Positions 40,201-50,830 of a DNA stretch of 64,000 bases are shown piece by piece. The stretch covers positions 5,228,703 to 5,292,702 of the forward strand of contig NC_064037.1 in assembly GCF_932526225.1 (NCBI RefSeq), in the 5' to 3' direction. Numbering within the stretch: position 1 is the first letter of the stretch; every line of letters begins with the position of its first letter. Source of the DNA: Nematostella vectensis (Eukaryota; Cnidaria; Anthozoa; Actiniaria; Edwardsiidae). The notes beneath the pieces are model-generated. The model did no database searches, had not been told where the DNA came from, and worked only from the letters and a program-made list of their open reading frames with translations. A program made the position numbers and the translations under genes.

Positions 40201-43200
40201 TTAGTTTTTGTTCAAATTGTTGAATGGACCTTTTTGAGTTTTTGGCTCAGATTGTTGAATGGACCTTTTTTAGTTTTTGTTCAAATTGTTGAATGGACCT
40301 TTTTGAGTTTTTAGTTCAGATCCTTGAATGGACCTTTTTGAGTTTTTAGTTCAGATCCTTGAATGGACCTTTTTTAGTTTTTGTTCAAATTGTTGAATGG
40401 ATCTTTTTTAGTTTTTGGCTGAGATGGTTGAATGAATCTTTTTTGTGTTTATGATTGTTGATCGCATCTTCCCTTACAGATGGCGTCCGCTATGGACCTT
40501 CCCCTCGTGCGTATCGGACAGGCCAATAGTCCGGACTTGGTCAGCGTTTCACAGTATTACTCCGGTGAACTCGTGTCTTATGTCAGAAAGGTAAGACGAA
40601 ATACATAAAGGCCGCAACACTTTTTTGACTGATAAATGTTAAACTCGACAATTACAGTTGTATCCGGCCACGTTTTAAATGGCCAGAAAATCTCCTATTT
40701 GAAGCTTAGTAAAAGGGTGCAGATTATTGTTAATCAGGCAGGTTTTTCAACTTATTGTTTTTCTTGTGATCCTCTATTAAGCAACAAACCCCTGTTAAAC
40801 GGCAATTTAGCACGGTCAAAAGGTTAGCCGCCTAGAACTAGCACTATATAAACCATTTTAGCTACTACGATTTGGTGCCTTCAAGGATGGTTACGTGGGA
40901 TTCGTAGAATCGCCAAACTCAACAAAATGATTTTATGTTAAGGAGCAGGGCTTGGACAACTTTGGTATAGTTTCCATAAGTGGAACTATCATTAGAAAAA
41001 AAAACCTAGATCCGCAAATGACAAATGGCGCCTTAGATATAGCGAGAAAGTTTGGAGTGTCATTCCATTATATCGAGTTTTTGGTTGAGATGGTTGATAT
41101 GATATTTTTTAGTCTTAGCTCAGATGGTTGAATAGATCTGTTTTTGCTTTTTTTTCATATGGTTGAATGGATCCTATTTTGTTTTTGGCTCAGATCCTTG
41201 AATGGACCTTTTTTAGTTTTTAGTTCAAATGGTTGAATGGACCTTTTTGAGTTTTTGGCTCAGATTGTTGAATGGACCTTTTTTTAGTTTTTAATGACAA
41301 ATGGGGGACCCATAACTCGAACTATTAAAACGTATTGATCGTTCGGAACGACGTCTCACCGCAAGTCTACAGTTTACATGCACTGCTTATGAGCGACTTT
41401 ATGGCAGCATTTTCACGAAATCTGTTACGAAAAAAGTGTGAGTCGGGTTACACGTGTTAATGTTGGGGTATGTATATGTGTAATTATGTGTAATTAATGT
41501 CTACGGTTGTACGGTTGTAGTATGAGTATAAATGTTTCGTTTTATTGATCAACTACGGTTGTGGTGCAGGTGCTCCAGATCATTCCCCAAACGATGTTCG
41601 GACTGCTGGACAAGATCATCAAACTACAGACCAACAACATCAAGGAGGTGAGCATGGCCTTGCATGTGATCAGCACGTGATCAGGCCATGCGAACACTTC
41701 ACAGCGAGCTTGCATATGATCAGCGAATGACCAAATCGCACATTGTCCTAGCTGAAATCTTCACGTGATTAACACGTGATCAACCCATGAACACATCATA
41801 CCAGCTGATACCTTTCACGTGGTTCATTGGCATGTTGGATGGGGCTGATGGACGGTGGTTCTAGTTGGGTCTGCATATCCCATATATATTTTCATTGATA
41901 TTTGAAGACGTTTTTTGAGCCATCGTTGCTTTTCCAGGTGCCGACCAGACTAGAGAAAGATAAATTACGCGAGTACGCACAATTCGATGAGCGCTACGAG
42001 GTATAACCCCCCCCCCAATAAACAGATATTATTTAAACAATTAGGGTACACGAATTTATATAACATTACAATGTTCATACATTGAACTGAATCTGTTTAG
42101 GCGATTGATTTATTTTATGTATATTTTTACACCCAGATATGGAATATAGATATTCCCCTGTGTGAAAGAAACTGGACGTTTTTTTTTCTCTTGCTATGGG
42201 CTAGCATAAGTTATCCATTGAACGAAAACGTTGTATTTATAAGCTACTGACATGTTACCATGGTGATGTTAACAGATTGCCCGGCTGACTCACTCGATCT
42301 CTGTCTTCACTGAGGGAATTTTGATGATGAAGACGACGCTTGTTGGAATAATAAAGGTTAGCTTTTCACTGCCTCATAAGCGAAATGAATGTGGATGATG
42401 AATACGGTTGATGAGTAAGGATGTTGAATAAGGATGACGGATTAGGATGATGGATAAGGATTATGAATAAGGATGATGGATACGCATGACAGATAAGGGT
42501 GATTAATAATGTTAATGAATAAGGATGATGAATGAGGATGATTACTAAGGATGGTGGATAAGGATGACGGATAAGGATGATGGATAAGGATGACGGATAA
42601 GGATGACGAATAAGTATTATGAATAATGTTGATGAATAAGGATGATGGATAAGGATGATGAATAAGGATTATGAATAAGGATGACGAATAAGGATGATGG
42701 ATAAGGTTGATGAGTAAGGATGGTGGATAGGATGATAAATAAGGTTGATGAATCAGGTTGATGGATAAGGTTAATGAGTAAGGATGTTGGATAAGGTTGA
42801 TGGATAAGGTTGATGAATAAGGTTGATGAGTAAGGATGGTGGATAAGGTTGATGGATAAGGTTGATGAGTAAGGATGGTGGATAAGGTTGATGGATAAGG
42901 GTGATGAGTAAGCATGGTGGATAAGGTTGATGGATGAGGTTGATGAGTAAAGATGGTGGATAATGTTGATGAATAAGGTTGATAAATAAGGATGATTGAT
43001 AAGGTTAATGAATAAGGATGATGAATAAGGATGTTTACTAAGGATGATGGATAAGGATGACGGATAAGGATGATGGATAAGGATGACGAATAAGTATTAT
43101 GAATAATGTTGATGAATAAGGATGATGGATAAGGATGATGAATAAGGATTATGAATAAGGATGACGAATAAGGATGATGGATAAGATTGATGGATAAGGT

Positions 43201-46200
43201 TGATGAGTAAGGATGGTGGATAGGATGATAAATAAGGTTGATGAATCAGGTTGATGGATAAGGTTAATGAGTAAGGATGGTGGATAAGTTTGATGGATAA
43301 GGGTGATGAGTAAGCATGGTGGATAAGGTTGATGGTTGAGGTCGATGAGTAAGATGGTGGATAGGATGATAAATAAGGTTGATAAATAAGGATGATGGAT
43401 AAGGTTAATGGATAAGGTTGTTAAGTAAGGATAATGGATAAAGATGATGGATAAGGATGATAGATAAGGGTGATGGATAAGGATGATGAATAAGGTTAAT
43501 GAATCAGGTTGATGGATAAGGGTGATGAGTAAGCATGGTGGATAAGTTTGATGGATAAGGTTGATGAGTAAGCATGGTGGATAAGGTTGATGGATGAGGT
43601 TGATGAGTAAGGATGGTGGATAAGGTTGACGAATAAGGTTGATAAATAAGGATGATGGATAAGGTTAATGGATAAGGTTGTTGAGTAAGGATGATGGATA
43701 AAGATGATGGATAAGGATGATAGATAAGGGTGATGGATAAGGATGATTATTAAGATGATGGATAAGGATGGCGGATAAACATGGTGGATATAAGCATGGT
43801 GGATAGGGAGGATGCAAGAGAATGCTGATGCCTGTGATATTCCGCACAGGTGGATCCCAAGCAGTTACTGGAAGACGGCATTCGCAAGGAGCTGGTTCAA
43901 CAGGTAGCCCAAGCTTTACACTTTGGACTCATCTTCAACCCAAAAGCCAAGGTAAATCACCAGGCCATCAATACATCAATACATGCATCCCGGGAACAAA
44001 ATTTATTAAAGCATGGATTTTATCCTCAGTTAAGCGAGCTATCCACGCACTTAGCCTAGTAATCGCTCTTCTTTTCTCAGCCACACCTATCAAATGCATG
44101 CTTTCTATCCTTAGTATAATCGAGGTTAATCGAGTCAGCGCGATTTTTTCATCTGCCACACCTAACATATGTCAAAAACAATGCGCGTTTATCTGGGATT
44201 AAGCTCAATTTATTACAAAGCCATTACTGAAAAATTCATGTTTCAATTTCATCCCGTGTTTCAATTCCATGTTTCAATCCCATCCCGTGCGAAGCGAGAT
44301 TATCTCGGCGTATTTCCTAGAATCGACATCAGCCATACCTACGAAACGCACGACTTCCGTCCTAAGCATGACCAGTTTATATGTGCGTTTACCAGAGTCA
44401 GGTCATTTATTCCTCTTTAAAACCTTCTTAATACATAGCTTTTGTCTCAAGCAAAGCGAGTTATCCTCCACACCTACCGAATACACGGCTTTTGCCCTTT
44501 TGCGGACTGTCTGTGCATTTACAGACTTTGCGTACTTTATTCACTGCCACACCTATTGGATGAATGAATTCCGTGCGTTCACTAATTGCACTCAATTTAC
44601 CTTCCACATCTACTAAACGTATTAATTCCATCCCCAGCAAAGTGAGCTATCTGCACGTTTACGAGAGCTAGGGGAGAAGATGGACGGATTCAAGCGCTCG
44701 TTTGAGTATATCCAGGACTACATCAACATCTATGGGCTGAAGATTTGGCAGGAAGAGATCTCCCGCATCATCAACTACAACGTGGAGCAAGAGTGTAACA
44801 GTTTCCTTCGCGAAAAGGTGCTCAAATGATGTACAGATGAAATTAAAGTAATTCCCCGCTTATGAGAACCTTTTTTTAAAGAAACCTGTTTTAAAGAAAT
44901 CTCAACCGACAATAGACAAAAGAATATATTAGAATCCGCGCTATTTAAACAGGCCATCCGCTCTAAATTATTATTCTCATCCTCAATGAAACTTCCAATG
45001 AACACACACAGCTTTTGAAAATCAACGGACATTTTTACATAATTGACCGGAAGTAAACTGGTGCGAATGCCGCTTAAAAAAAATGTTCTTTTTGCGCTAT
45101 TTATTACTTACCAAACGATCAATTTAACTTTGAAGACAAGGCTCAATGAAGAATATAAGGCAACTTGAAGGGGTGACCTTTTAGAGCAACATTGCCACGT
45201 GGGGGAGTGGGGGGGGCTCCCATTATCATTATTCGTTGGTTTTCCTTTATAAGCCTTATTGATTCGAAAACCTGCTCACTCGAACTCAAATCAATTTTTC
45301 TTGGAATGTCTTCATAGCTCCAGTAGCTCGAACCTTCAAGATCTTGAAAAAACTAGAAAACCCCGTTCACTCTAACTAAAATTAATTGGCCTTGGTTTAC
45401 TCTTTCAGGTTCATGATTGGCAATCCATCTACCAGTCCACCGCAATTCCCATCCCAAAGTTTCCTCGAGTCGACGAATCTGTCAACTTCATCGGAAGGCT
45501 AGCGCGGGAGATATTGCGTATAACAGATCCTAGGTATAATCTCGTGGTTCATCCTCAACGAGAAGATCTTCTCTTTTCCAAAGTCGTCTTGTCTCCTCGA
45601 AATACGTCATGCTTACTTGTGCTGACAAGATGGCTGACTCACTACAATTCAATCCCCCCAGTCTCTCTCAGTACACAGGGTACACATAACCCCCCCCCCC
45701 CCCCCTGACACTGCTCAACGTCCTTGAGATGGTTCTGTTAAGTGAGTATCCGTTTTAGCGTTGCTAAGGTAACCCGCAACACCCCCTTTAGCGTTTTAAT
45801 TGATTGGGTATCCTTTACCGCATTGCAAGGTCAACCTGTTGATTGTGTATCGTTCATGTCGTTGGTAGGGTAACCTGCTATATTGACCAAATGGGGGCGT
45901 GGTACGACAGCCGCACCAAACAAGAGGTGATGAACCTGCTGATCATACGTCAGCTGCAGCAGAGCGTGGGCACGTTCGGACTGACGGGACTTGATAAACT
46001 GCTCTCCTTCATGATCGTCAAGGAGCTACAGGTACAGTAAGACTCTCCCAAACCGGTCAAGGTGGTCACGGTAGCGCGAATCGCACTGTAAAACGAACAA
46101 GGTGGCCACGGTAGCGCGAGTCGCACTGTAAAACGAACAAGGTGGCCACGGTACCGCGAGTCGTACTGTAAAACGAACAAGGTGGCCACGGTAGCGCGAA

Positions 46201-49200
46201 TCGCACTGTAAAACGAACAAGGTGGCCACGGTAGCGCGAATCGCACTGTAAAACGAACAAGGTGGCCACGGTAGCGCGAGTCGCACTGTAAAACGAACAA
46301 GGTGGCCACCTTAGCGCGAGTCGCACTGTAAAACGAACAAGGTGGCCACGGTAGCGCACGGTAGACGTACTCGGTACGCACGGTAGACGTACTCTTCTCG
46401 AAAATAATTTTCATTGCACTATAGAAGAGTCAGAAGAGCCCTTTAAAATAAGCTTGTTGGGTGAGGGAGACTAAAAGCTCTATTTTTTTTATAGAAATTC
46501 GTCCTGCTAATTCAGTCGTCACTCCGGGACAAGCTTGTAATGGAAACACTCACATACCTCTCCAAGTCACTCACGCCCGTCAAGAGCCTTGTGGGTAAGA
46601 AAGCAGTCCTTAAGAACCATTAAATACAACTTGTAGTCCTACATCCCTCCTCATTACACTCAAGCCTGGTAATGGTATAGTTTCCAGGTCAACGTATTTC
46701 AAGTCATCTTCATTAAGACTTGGGAAATGTAAGAGTTATCATTACCAGAAAATACCAATAAGGTGTTTTAGGTTATTGTTGTCGCGACTCGTGGCGGTAA
46801 AGTAGAGGTCATTTCCATTTCAGCTGCTCCTTACAAAGTGTACCCGGCAGCGACTCAAAAGTTGACCAAGCTGTGGACCGTGTACACGGAGGCTATTATG
46901 AAGGTACCGGAAAACTCTCGATGTAATCCCGGTCAGACTTTAAGGAGATTTCATTTTATTTTATTTTAAATTATTTTGTTTCAGATTTCGTTTTTTAAAC
47001 TTTTACATTCTCTTTTGTTACAGGTTGGTCAAATGCAGCTTATCAGACGTCAAATTGCCAATGAGTTGAATTGCTCTTGTAAATTTGACTCTAAGATCCA
47101 CGAGAATGCTCTTCGAACCTTCAACAGGTTAGAGAATTGTTTTTAATATACCCGCCGAAATAAGGCTTTTAAGCAATTAATTATTTTTTGTCCCCTCCTT
47201 GAAGATAGACCTTTGTCATGTTGTTTCTTATTATTGTGCAATTTTTGCGCACTACCTTTTGCAATTTTAGCTGTAGATTTTCGGTGCGTAAGAAAATACC
47301 GCGAGAACGAAAGACGTTAAGCGAATCTCTCTTTGCCCGAAAAAAAGACCAAGTTCACAGCATGTCGTGTTCTGTAACTGCTTTTTTCTCTCGTCAGCTC
47401 TTTGCTACGTGATATCGAGGCTCATTACCAGGACCCCTCGCTGCCTTATCCTAAGGAAGACAACCCACTCATGTTCGAGCTGACGTCATATCTTGAGTGG
47501 GCTGGTATCCACAACCCGCTCAACAAGGTAGATAGTATGAAAAGACTCGGTCATCTCTTTTATAAATACGAATAAAATGACAAAGTAATCCTCGTAAAGT
47601 ATAGCTTCATCTTTAGCTTACAGTATTAATTAAAAGGCCAAAAGGATGTGCAAATGGCTTTTACTTTATCAACTGCTTTTTATCAAACATTATTCTTTCC
47701 CAGCTCTCTTAATAAGAGCGTATTTTTGCTTTGCAAAATAGGCTATCCATCATAGCGTTGACAAAAAAAAATAATCTTAAATTTGTGTTCGTTCTACAAT
47801 TTTTACAGCGGATTAAGTGAACCACATTAAGGCCAACAGACACCTTTTACCAGTTGAGAATGTGCCTAACAAACCATGCACTTTCTTATCTTATCTGTCA
47901 GATTTACGTCACTACCAAGAAGTACCCATTCTTCGCGATGTTGAACTTCCTGTGCGTGATATCGCAGATCCCCAAACTCATTTACATGAAGAGTGCTGGT
48001 GAGTGCCCAGCATTCACTGGGAGCCTTGCATTTACCCAGCGTGCAACGGGCGTATTGCCTTTTCCGTTTGGATTCTGCATCCTCGGGAATACAGGATGTC
48101 TAGGTCTGCGTAAGCCTGGTTCCCCGAGGAGATGGACGATATGGTCCGCTTTGGTGCATTAGAGCCCCGCTAGCTCGAACTCTGATAGGATACAAAAATC
48201 AAATCCAGATAGCGGGGACTCGAGTTAACTGGGTCGGAAAAAATATATTAGCTGCTTATAGCTTTTTTGTAAATCATTGACAAAATTTCTTTTTTCGTTC
48301 ATGCATAAGCTTTTTGGTATTAGAGAACTCAGTTGATGTGTCGTTCGCGTTAGTTAGCGTGTTGAGACTGTGTTCCCAAAGTGACCAAAACCAAGTGACC
48401 AAGTTACAAAAACTAATAGAGTTTTTTTTATGGCATTTCCCTTCAGGTACCCTCGTCGCCCGAAAGCCCACAGATCAAGTTGACAGCGCGCCGTTCGTTG
48501 TTGGCATGATCACAGTACTGAAGCAGTTTCACTCCGAGTATTCGGAACAGTTCTTTGCTTGCTGTGGGCAGTATGTTCGCTCCCTCGTCGAAGCCGCAGC
48601 AACCAAGTAAGTTTTTTATACACCAATCCGACATGACGGAAAAACCTGGAAAACGCGCAATTCCAGATAGAGAGAGAAGACACAATTTCTTACAATGGCT
48701 ATAGGTTCCTTGTATTACGTACTGATTATCAAAACACAAATAACATGAGGCCGAAGTGCACATAACCAGATTCTGGCTTTTTAAGAAAATATTTCCTTGA
48801 TCATTATTGCCCTGTGTACCAGTTCAGGGACAAAAATGAATGCTTTGTGTGACTTGGTCTTGTTCGGGAACGGCGGCGTGATTGGGCTTTTTTAAACTTC
48901 TCTAACGAAAGATAAGCCTTAGAAACTACCCAGGCAATCTCTTACATCTACAGTGAAGGCTCGTAATAGCTAAGTACGACTCATAGAGAGCATTTATTTC
49001 AGCATCCGCACAAATGAGCTGCCACAAGAAATTGTCAATTTGATGATATTTCTGGAAGATTACTTGTCATACAGCCAACAGCCGCGTAAGGTAATGACGA
49101 CGATAAGCGGTGATGATAATGATGCTAATGATGCTGATGATTGCGATGATGATGATTATGACGACGGCGATGAATGCGTTTTTGATTATGAGTCATGATG

Positions 49201-49571
49201 ATGATGATGACGGTGATGGTGGTAGTGGTGATAGTCGTGCTAATATTGTTTGGAATGATTATGGTGGTGGCATTGGTATTGATAATGTAGTGCGTGCATT
49301 GGCAGCGATAATGATATTTAGGTATAGCGATACTAGGAACGCGGTAGCGACCGTGATGTCCACAGATATGATAACAGTTATGGTTTGTTGTCCATCTTGT
49401 TGCTGTTTTGTGTTGGCTGTTGTTTTTATTATTGTTTTTTTTTATTGTTATTATTGTTGTCGTCGTCGTTGCTGTTGCTACTATTTTTGATGATATCAAC
49501 CTTTTCATTAGGTTGTAGAGGCTCACATCCCGACCTACATCTTCGATCAGTTCCGTCATGACTTACCTTAG
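22290..49571 (+). CDS. washc5: WASH complex subunit 5 (strumpellin)
   Basis: Strumpellin is the large helical scaffold of the WASH complex, which activates Arp2/3 on endosomes for cargo sorting and tubule fission. I join 32 coding exons with GT-AG borders. All phases match, and the total is 3477 bases, 1158 residues plus stop, almost exactly the human length (1159). Similarity runs end to end: [16 protein letters not shown] at the start, then [49 protein letters not shown]-type and [18 protein letters not shown] phrases, and finally [13 protein letters not shown] before the stop. No exon is missing and no frame is broken, so the gene should be functional. The 27-kb span comes from introns filled with minisatellites and MITEs. 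An intronless GPCR lies in intron 12. A polyadenylation signal (AATAAA) is at 49626. It shares a 129-bp promoter with HAUS7. Confidence 0.97.
22973..23338. mobile_element. MITE in WASHC5 intron 1
   Basis: A perfect 15-bp inverted terminal pair (tgcatacctgtcaac and its complement) bounds about 366 bp with no coding capacity. The ends resemble a repeat family common in invertebrate genomes, but I cannot name it. Confidence 0.65.
23341..23600. repeat. Dispersed repeat, copy A (intron 1)
   Basis: This segment is matched in reverse complement by 30425-30680 in intron 12. Shared blocks include tttggtggacgtcaatcat, aaacacaaagccagcaatt and the cacttaatca-type block around gttgatttagtgcgtat. The two copies are diverged and lie in opposite orientation. 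Confidence 0.75.
25936..26844. mobile_element. Possible 0.9-kb DNA element in WASHC5 intron 5
   Basis: An 11-bp inverted pair (atacagggcct and aggccctgtat) bounds DNA whose two ends both carry tccgcaact-type phrases in opposite sense. No transposase frame is present. A C-rich tract lies near 26690. Confidence 0.5.
28787..29087. mobile_element. MITE with about 55-bp inverted termini in WASHC5 intron 10
   Basis: The left end (ttactgtccaatccgttgta, continuing through ttttcaaaacac) recurs inverted at the right end with about 85 per cent identity. The 300-bp element lies wholly in the intron and codes for nothing recognisable. Confidence 0.8.
29560..29701. mobile_element. MITE family 1, copy A (WASHC5 intron 11)
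   Basis: Termini cagtggcggatttag and ctagatccgcctctg are inverted repeats. The interior (C-rich runs, actgagccacccccc, gctgccatatgtaac) matches the element at 58929-59054 in the opposite orientation. Confidence 0.8.
30425..30680. repeat. Dispersed repeat, copy B (WASHC5 intron 12)
   Basis: Reverse-complement partner of 23341-23600. It starts about 55 bases after the exon 12 donor. No coding potential. Confidence 0.75.
30681..32712. other. WASHC5 intron 12 upstream of the nested GPCR
   Basis: AT-rich intron with no supported exon on either strand. The last few hundred bases presumably include the GPCR promoter, but no TATA box is obvious. A pyrimidine-rich tract lies at 32297-32340. Confidence 0.5.
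32713..33693 (+). CDS. Class A (rhodopsin-like) GPCR, intronless, nested in WASHC5 intron 12
   Basis: A single open frame of 326 residues forms a complete seven-helix receptor. Two N-glycosylation sequons (N2, N8) precede TM1, which has the conserved N54. TM2 has LAVSD with D83. TM3 ends in GDRF (135-138), a variant of the DRY motif. TM7 has NPLVY (294-298), followed by a helix-8 segment with C314 as a possible palmitoylation site. The usual TM6 CWxP is absent, and I see no cysteine in the second extracellular loop to pair with C108. Both features are seen in melanocortin/adenosine/cannabinoid-type receptors. The ligand cannot be inferred. It is transcribed in the same direction as its host gene, and an AATAAA lies near 33962. 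Confidence 0.92.
   Translation: MNQSSQKNVSFIDTVCKSHAKTIWKIQNSKSLQSGFHAVVAYSLPVDIFTIFFNSIIIVTVLRKPQFRELNQMLGLVCLAVSDLVVGVLIQPLFIAIFVNMLRGHLDCGLLKAMNFIYTLSNGLRLVSLFAVNGDRFLIIQFPYWYGASITNRVFIVSWCFAVLAFDSVGVLMQTQLDHTNHITYTVASAFGLRVIMWGCSIAVYITARKHQKRLAVAPGPADAEGIEDRKARLRNAKHGKVICFVTLFHFVIFSSAAILISIHIGKMDPPCPAFKAISSALANALVNTESMINPLVYGFCLKRIRQAVRKLFCGGHRPNDSSIRI
34276..34667. repeat. Tandem-like intronic repeat, two copies
   Basis: 34276-34391 and 34550-34667 share about 115 bp (ccccaaaaagtggcattttc, then cacaagagaaaaagagaagc), 274 bp apart. The segment between them (34407-34545) recurs at 36013-36150 together with its tgccggcaaacaaatttgat phrase, so this is part of a dispersed family. Confidence 0.85.
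36013..36150. repeat. Further copy of the intron 12 repeat
   Basis: About 138 bp closely match 34407-34545 in the same orientation, differing at scattered positions. Confidence 0.85.
37827..38010. mobile_element. Foldback element in WASHC5 intron 14
   Basis: 37827-37914 pairs with 37924-38010. Long matches include caaggttgaaa, gtgaaacagagtagttg and gacgtttcgagcgttagccc with their complements. The hairpin has almost no loop. Its right edge abuts the exon-like segment on the minus strand. Confidence 0.85.
38010..38121 (-). CDS. Possible isolated exon or gene fragment, minus strand
   Basis: A 112-base segment reads [16 protein letters not shown] and continues as [21 protein letters not shown] without stops. 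It is preceded by a T-rich tract ending in cag and followed by gtataa, so it has both splice borders. The composition looks protein-like rather than random. I do not recognise the family and found no partner exons nearby, so it may be a gene fragment carried into the intron. Confidence 0.3.
39206..39795. repeat. Diverged 309-bp tandem duplication containing exon 16
   Basis: 39206-39490 and 39526-39795 align through gagttgagatctcact, gccagtttccatt, gagagtat and accgaatctgttctgtattt. The second copy carries the functional exon. The first carries the decayed copy. Confidence 0.85.
39423..39480 (+). pseudogene. Decayed duplicate of WASHC5 exon 16
   Basis: The segment reads like the start of exon 16 (GFMQQGI followed by a variant of KSNPS), 309 bp before the true exon at 39734. 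The upstream acceptor is also copied, but its AG has become ac (ttctgtatttcac against ttctgtatttcag). After about 45 bp the match is lost, so it cannot replace exon 16. Confidence 0.85.
39843..40445. repeat. 35-bp minisatellite in WASHC5 intron 16
   Basis: A 90-bp lead (cgccttagatatagcgagaa onward) is followed by about 14 copies of a 35-bp unit around ggttgaatggacctttttga and gtttttagttcagat. It ends about 35 bp before exon 17. Confidence 0.95.
41029..41300. repeat. Second copy of the same lead and 35-bp array, intron 17
   Basis: The same 90-bp lead recurs with few changes and is again followed by the 35-bp unit (about five copies). Exon 17 is therefore flanked by homologous arrays in direct orientation. 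Confidence 0.95.
42380..43810. repeat. 15-bp GATGGATAAGG-type minisatellite in WASHC5 intron 20
   Basis: About 95 imperfect units around gatggataaggttga fill almost the whole intron. A block at about 42560-42775 is repeated nearly exactly 480 bp later (taagtattatgaataatgtt at 42611 and again at 43091), so the array grew by segmental steps. The apparent Ser/Pro/His/Leu-rich reverse frames come from the repeat. Confidence 0.95.
44005..44660. repeat. Degenerate tandem repeat running into WASHC5 exon 22
   Basis: Seven to nine diverged copies, about 60-85 bp apart, share ccacacctaccgaatacac, attcc-cagcaaagcgag and gtgcgtttac-type phrases. The last copy contains the exon 22 acceptor and its first codons (ccccagcaaagtgagctatc). 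Confidence 0.65.
46058..46352. repeat. 40-bp tandem repeat in WASHC5 intron 24
   Basis: About seven copies of a 40-bp unit (ggtggccacggtagcgcgaa plus tcgcactgtaaaacgaacaa) start 26 bases after the exon 24 donor. Since 40 is not a multiple of three, the stop-free reverse frames rotate through all phases and mean nothing. Confidence 0.96.
49095..49270. repeat. GAT-rich microsatellite in WASHC5 intron 31
   Basis: Imperfect gat/gac/ggt triplets start right after the exon 31 donor. They explain the Asp/Met- and Thr/Ile-rich frames on both strands here. Confidence 0.9.
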
Positions 49572-49625
49572 ACGCGAGGTAAAGCCGATGGCTGATAAGT
49601 AGGGTGACTCGATAACCACTTGTAG

Positions 49626-49631
49626 AATAAA
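49626..49631 (+). promoter_or_regulatory. WASHC5 polyadenylation signal
   Basis: AATAAA lies 55 bases after the stop codon. It is the first canonical hexamer downstream. Confidence 0.65.
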
Positions 49632-50830
49632 GGGGATCAGCCAAATTTGCCTTTCTTTAAGACATCATGGCCTTAGCAGGGAAATCCCCCCTCCCCAATT
49701 GTTAGTCAATGATTATAAGGAAGTGACCAGTAAGATGGTAGCTGTGCTCGCCCTCAATCGCCCTCCCCCTTTCCCAATCATCATTCTAGGCCTGATACAG
49801 TTCTAATAGGATTAAAAGATTCAAGAAAATAGCACTCGAATCATGAAATTTGTAAAAAAAAAAATTTTAAAAATGATATTATCGATTAGTATTTTAATAA
49901 ATGTTAAAAATATAGGTCTCGTGCGATTCCTCTCCAGAGGTTAATACCCCTTTTTCACTTTTCAGTTGCTCGCATCATTTAGTGCGGAAATGGAGTGTTT
50001 GAATAAAAGTTAATGAATATTTACCAAGGAAGCCAAGTTTTGTCATTTGTAAACCACAAAATCTATAGTTTTCACACGGTGTAAATGACATTACTTTGAT
50101 TGCTTTTGCCTGAAACATCTACCTGCAAAAAAAAAATATCACTCAGAGCGTGGTGTATTTATCAAAATTAGTTGATTTAACTTAGATTTCTTCAATAAAT
50201 GAGTTTAATTTGATTTGATTTATACGGAATCTTTTGATCTTGCCAAAAAGTCCCATAAACGTTAATTAAAAAGCAAAACTAAGCTAAACGTGTTTCAAAT
50301 CTTTATTTGTAAATCTTTATCTTTATTACTATAGTTTTTTTCATTTGATGTATCACAACTTATGCTCTCTGAGGGTTCTGTTCGCTTATCTTACATTTTC
50401 CCATTTTTTCATTGTGTTTTCTCGCTTATCTCGGCCTTTATCTAGAAGAGTTCAGTTTTCACTCCTCTGTATGATAAAAATATCTCGCTTTCTGTTTTAT
50501 CTCCATTACATGTGTGATCCCGTGATTAACGAGTTGTTAATAGTCATGATTGAATAAAAAGACGACGGGTTTTGTTTGAATTGCGCAAGTCACACTCTTA
50601 GATATTATCTAAGCTTAGTTATTAACTCGAGTTGGAATATATTATTATCTAAAACATCGTTCGTCTGTCTATGTTTTTCCCCAGTGCTTTGATTCATCCC
50701 ATTACATCCCTTTGGTTAAAGCGTAAATCTTACTTTGGTAAATTACACTCATCACCTACATTCACTAAATCCCATCCTTTGGTTATAACGTAATACTTAG
50801 TTTGATGAGTTGCGTATTTTCCTGTGATTT
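49632..50830. other. Region between convergent WASHC5 and a minus-strand gene
   Basis: No gene seen. TTTATT hexamers near 50302 and 50328 are polyadenylation signals on the minus strand and fit the gene at 50831-51403. Confidence 0.55.

Larger units (their letters stand above)
36765..49571 (+). other. washc5: WASHC5 exon map, exons 13-32
   Basis: Coding exons: 36765-36877, 37201-37308, 39137-39195, 39734-39809, 40480-40590, 41570-41647, 41938-42000, 42276-42356, 43850-43951, 44638-44817, 45409-45533, 45869-46031, 46495-46594, 46824-46903, 47024-47127, 47398-47527, 47902-47998, 48447-48606, 49003-49090, 49512-49571. Split codons at 15/16, 23/24, 25/26, 27/28, 29/30 and 30/31 all restore conserved residues. 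The stop is TAG at 49569. Confidence 0.93.

Noticed and set aside
42442..42915. 157-codon reverse frame rich in Ser, Leu, Pro, His
   Set aside because: It is the reverse reading of the GATGGATAAGG minisatellite in WASHC5 intron 20.
45950..46414. Reverse frames of up to 154 codons ([13 protein letters not shown] repeats)
   Set aside because: Entirely explained by the 40-bp array, with equivalent open frames in all three phases.
49110..49559. Met/Asp-rich and Thr/Ile-rich frames on both strands
   Set aside because: They come from the GAT microsatellite after WASHC5 exon 31 and overlap exon 32 in another frame.
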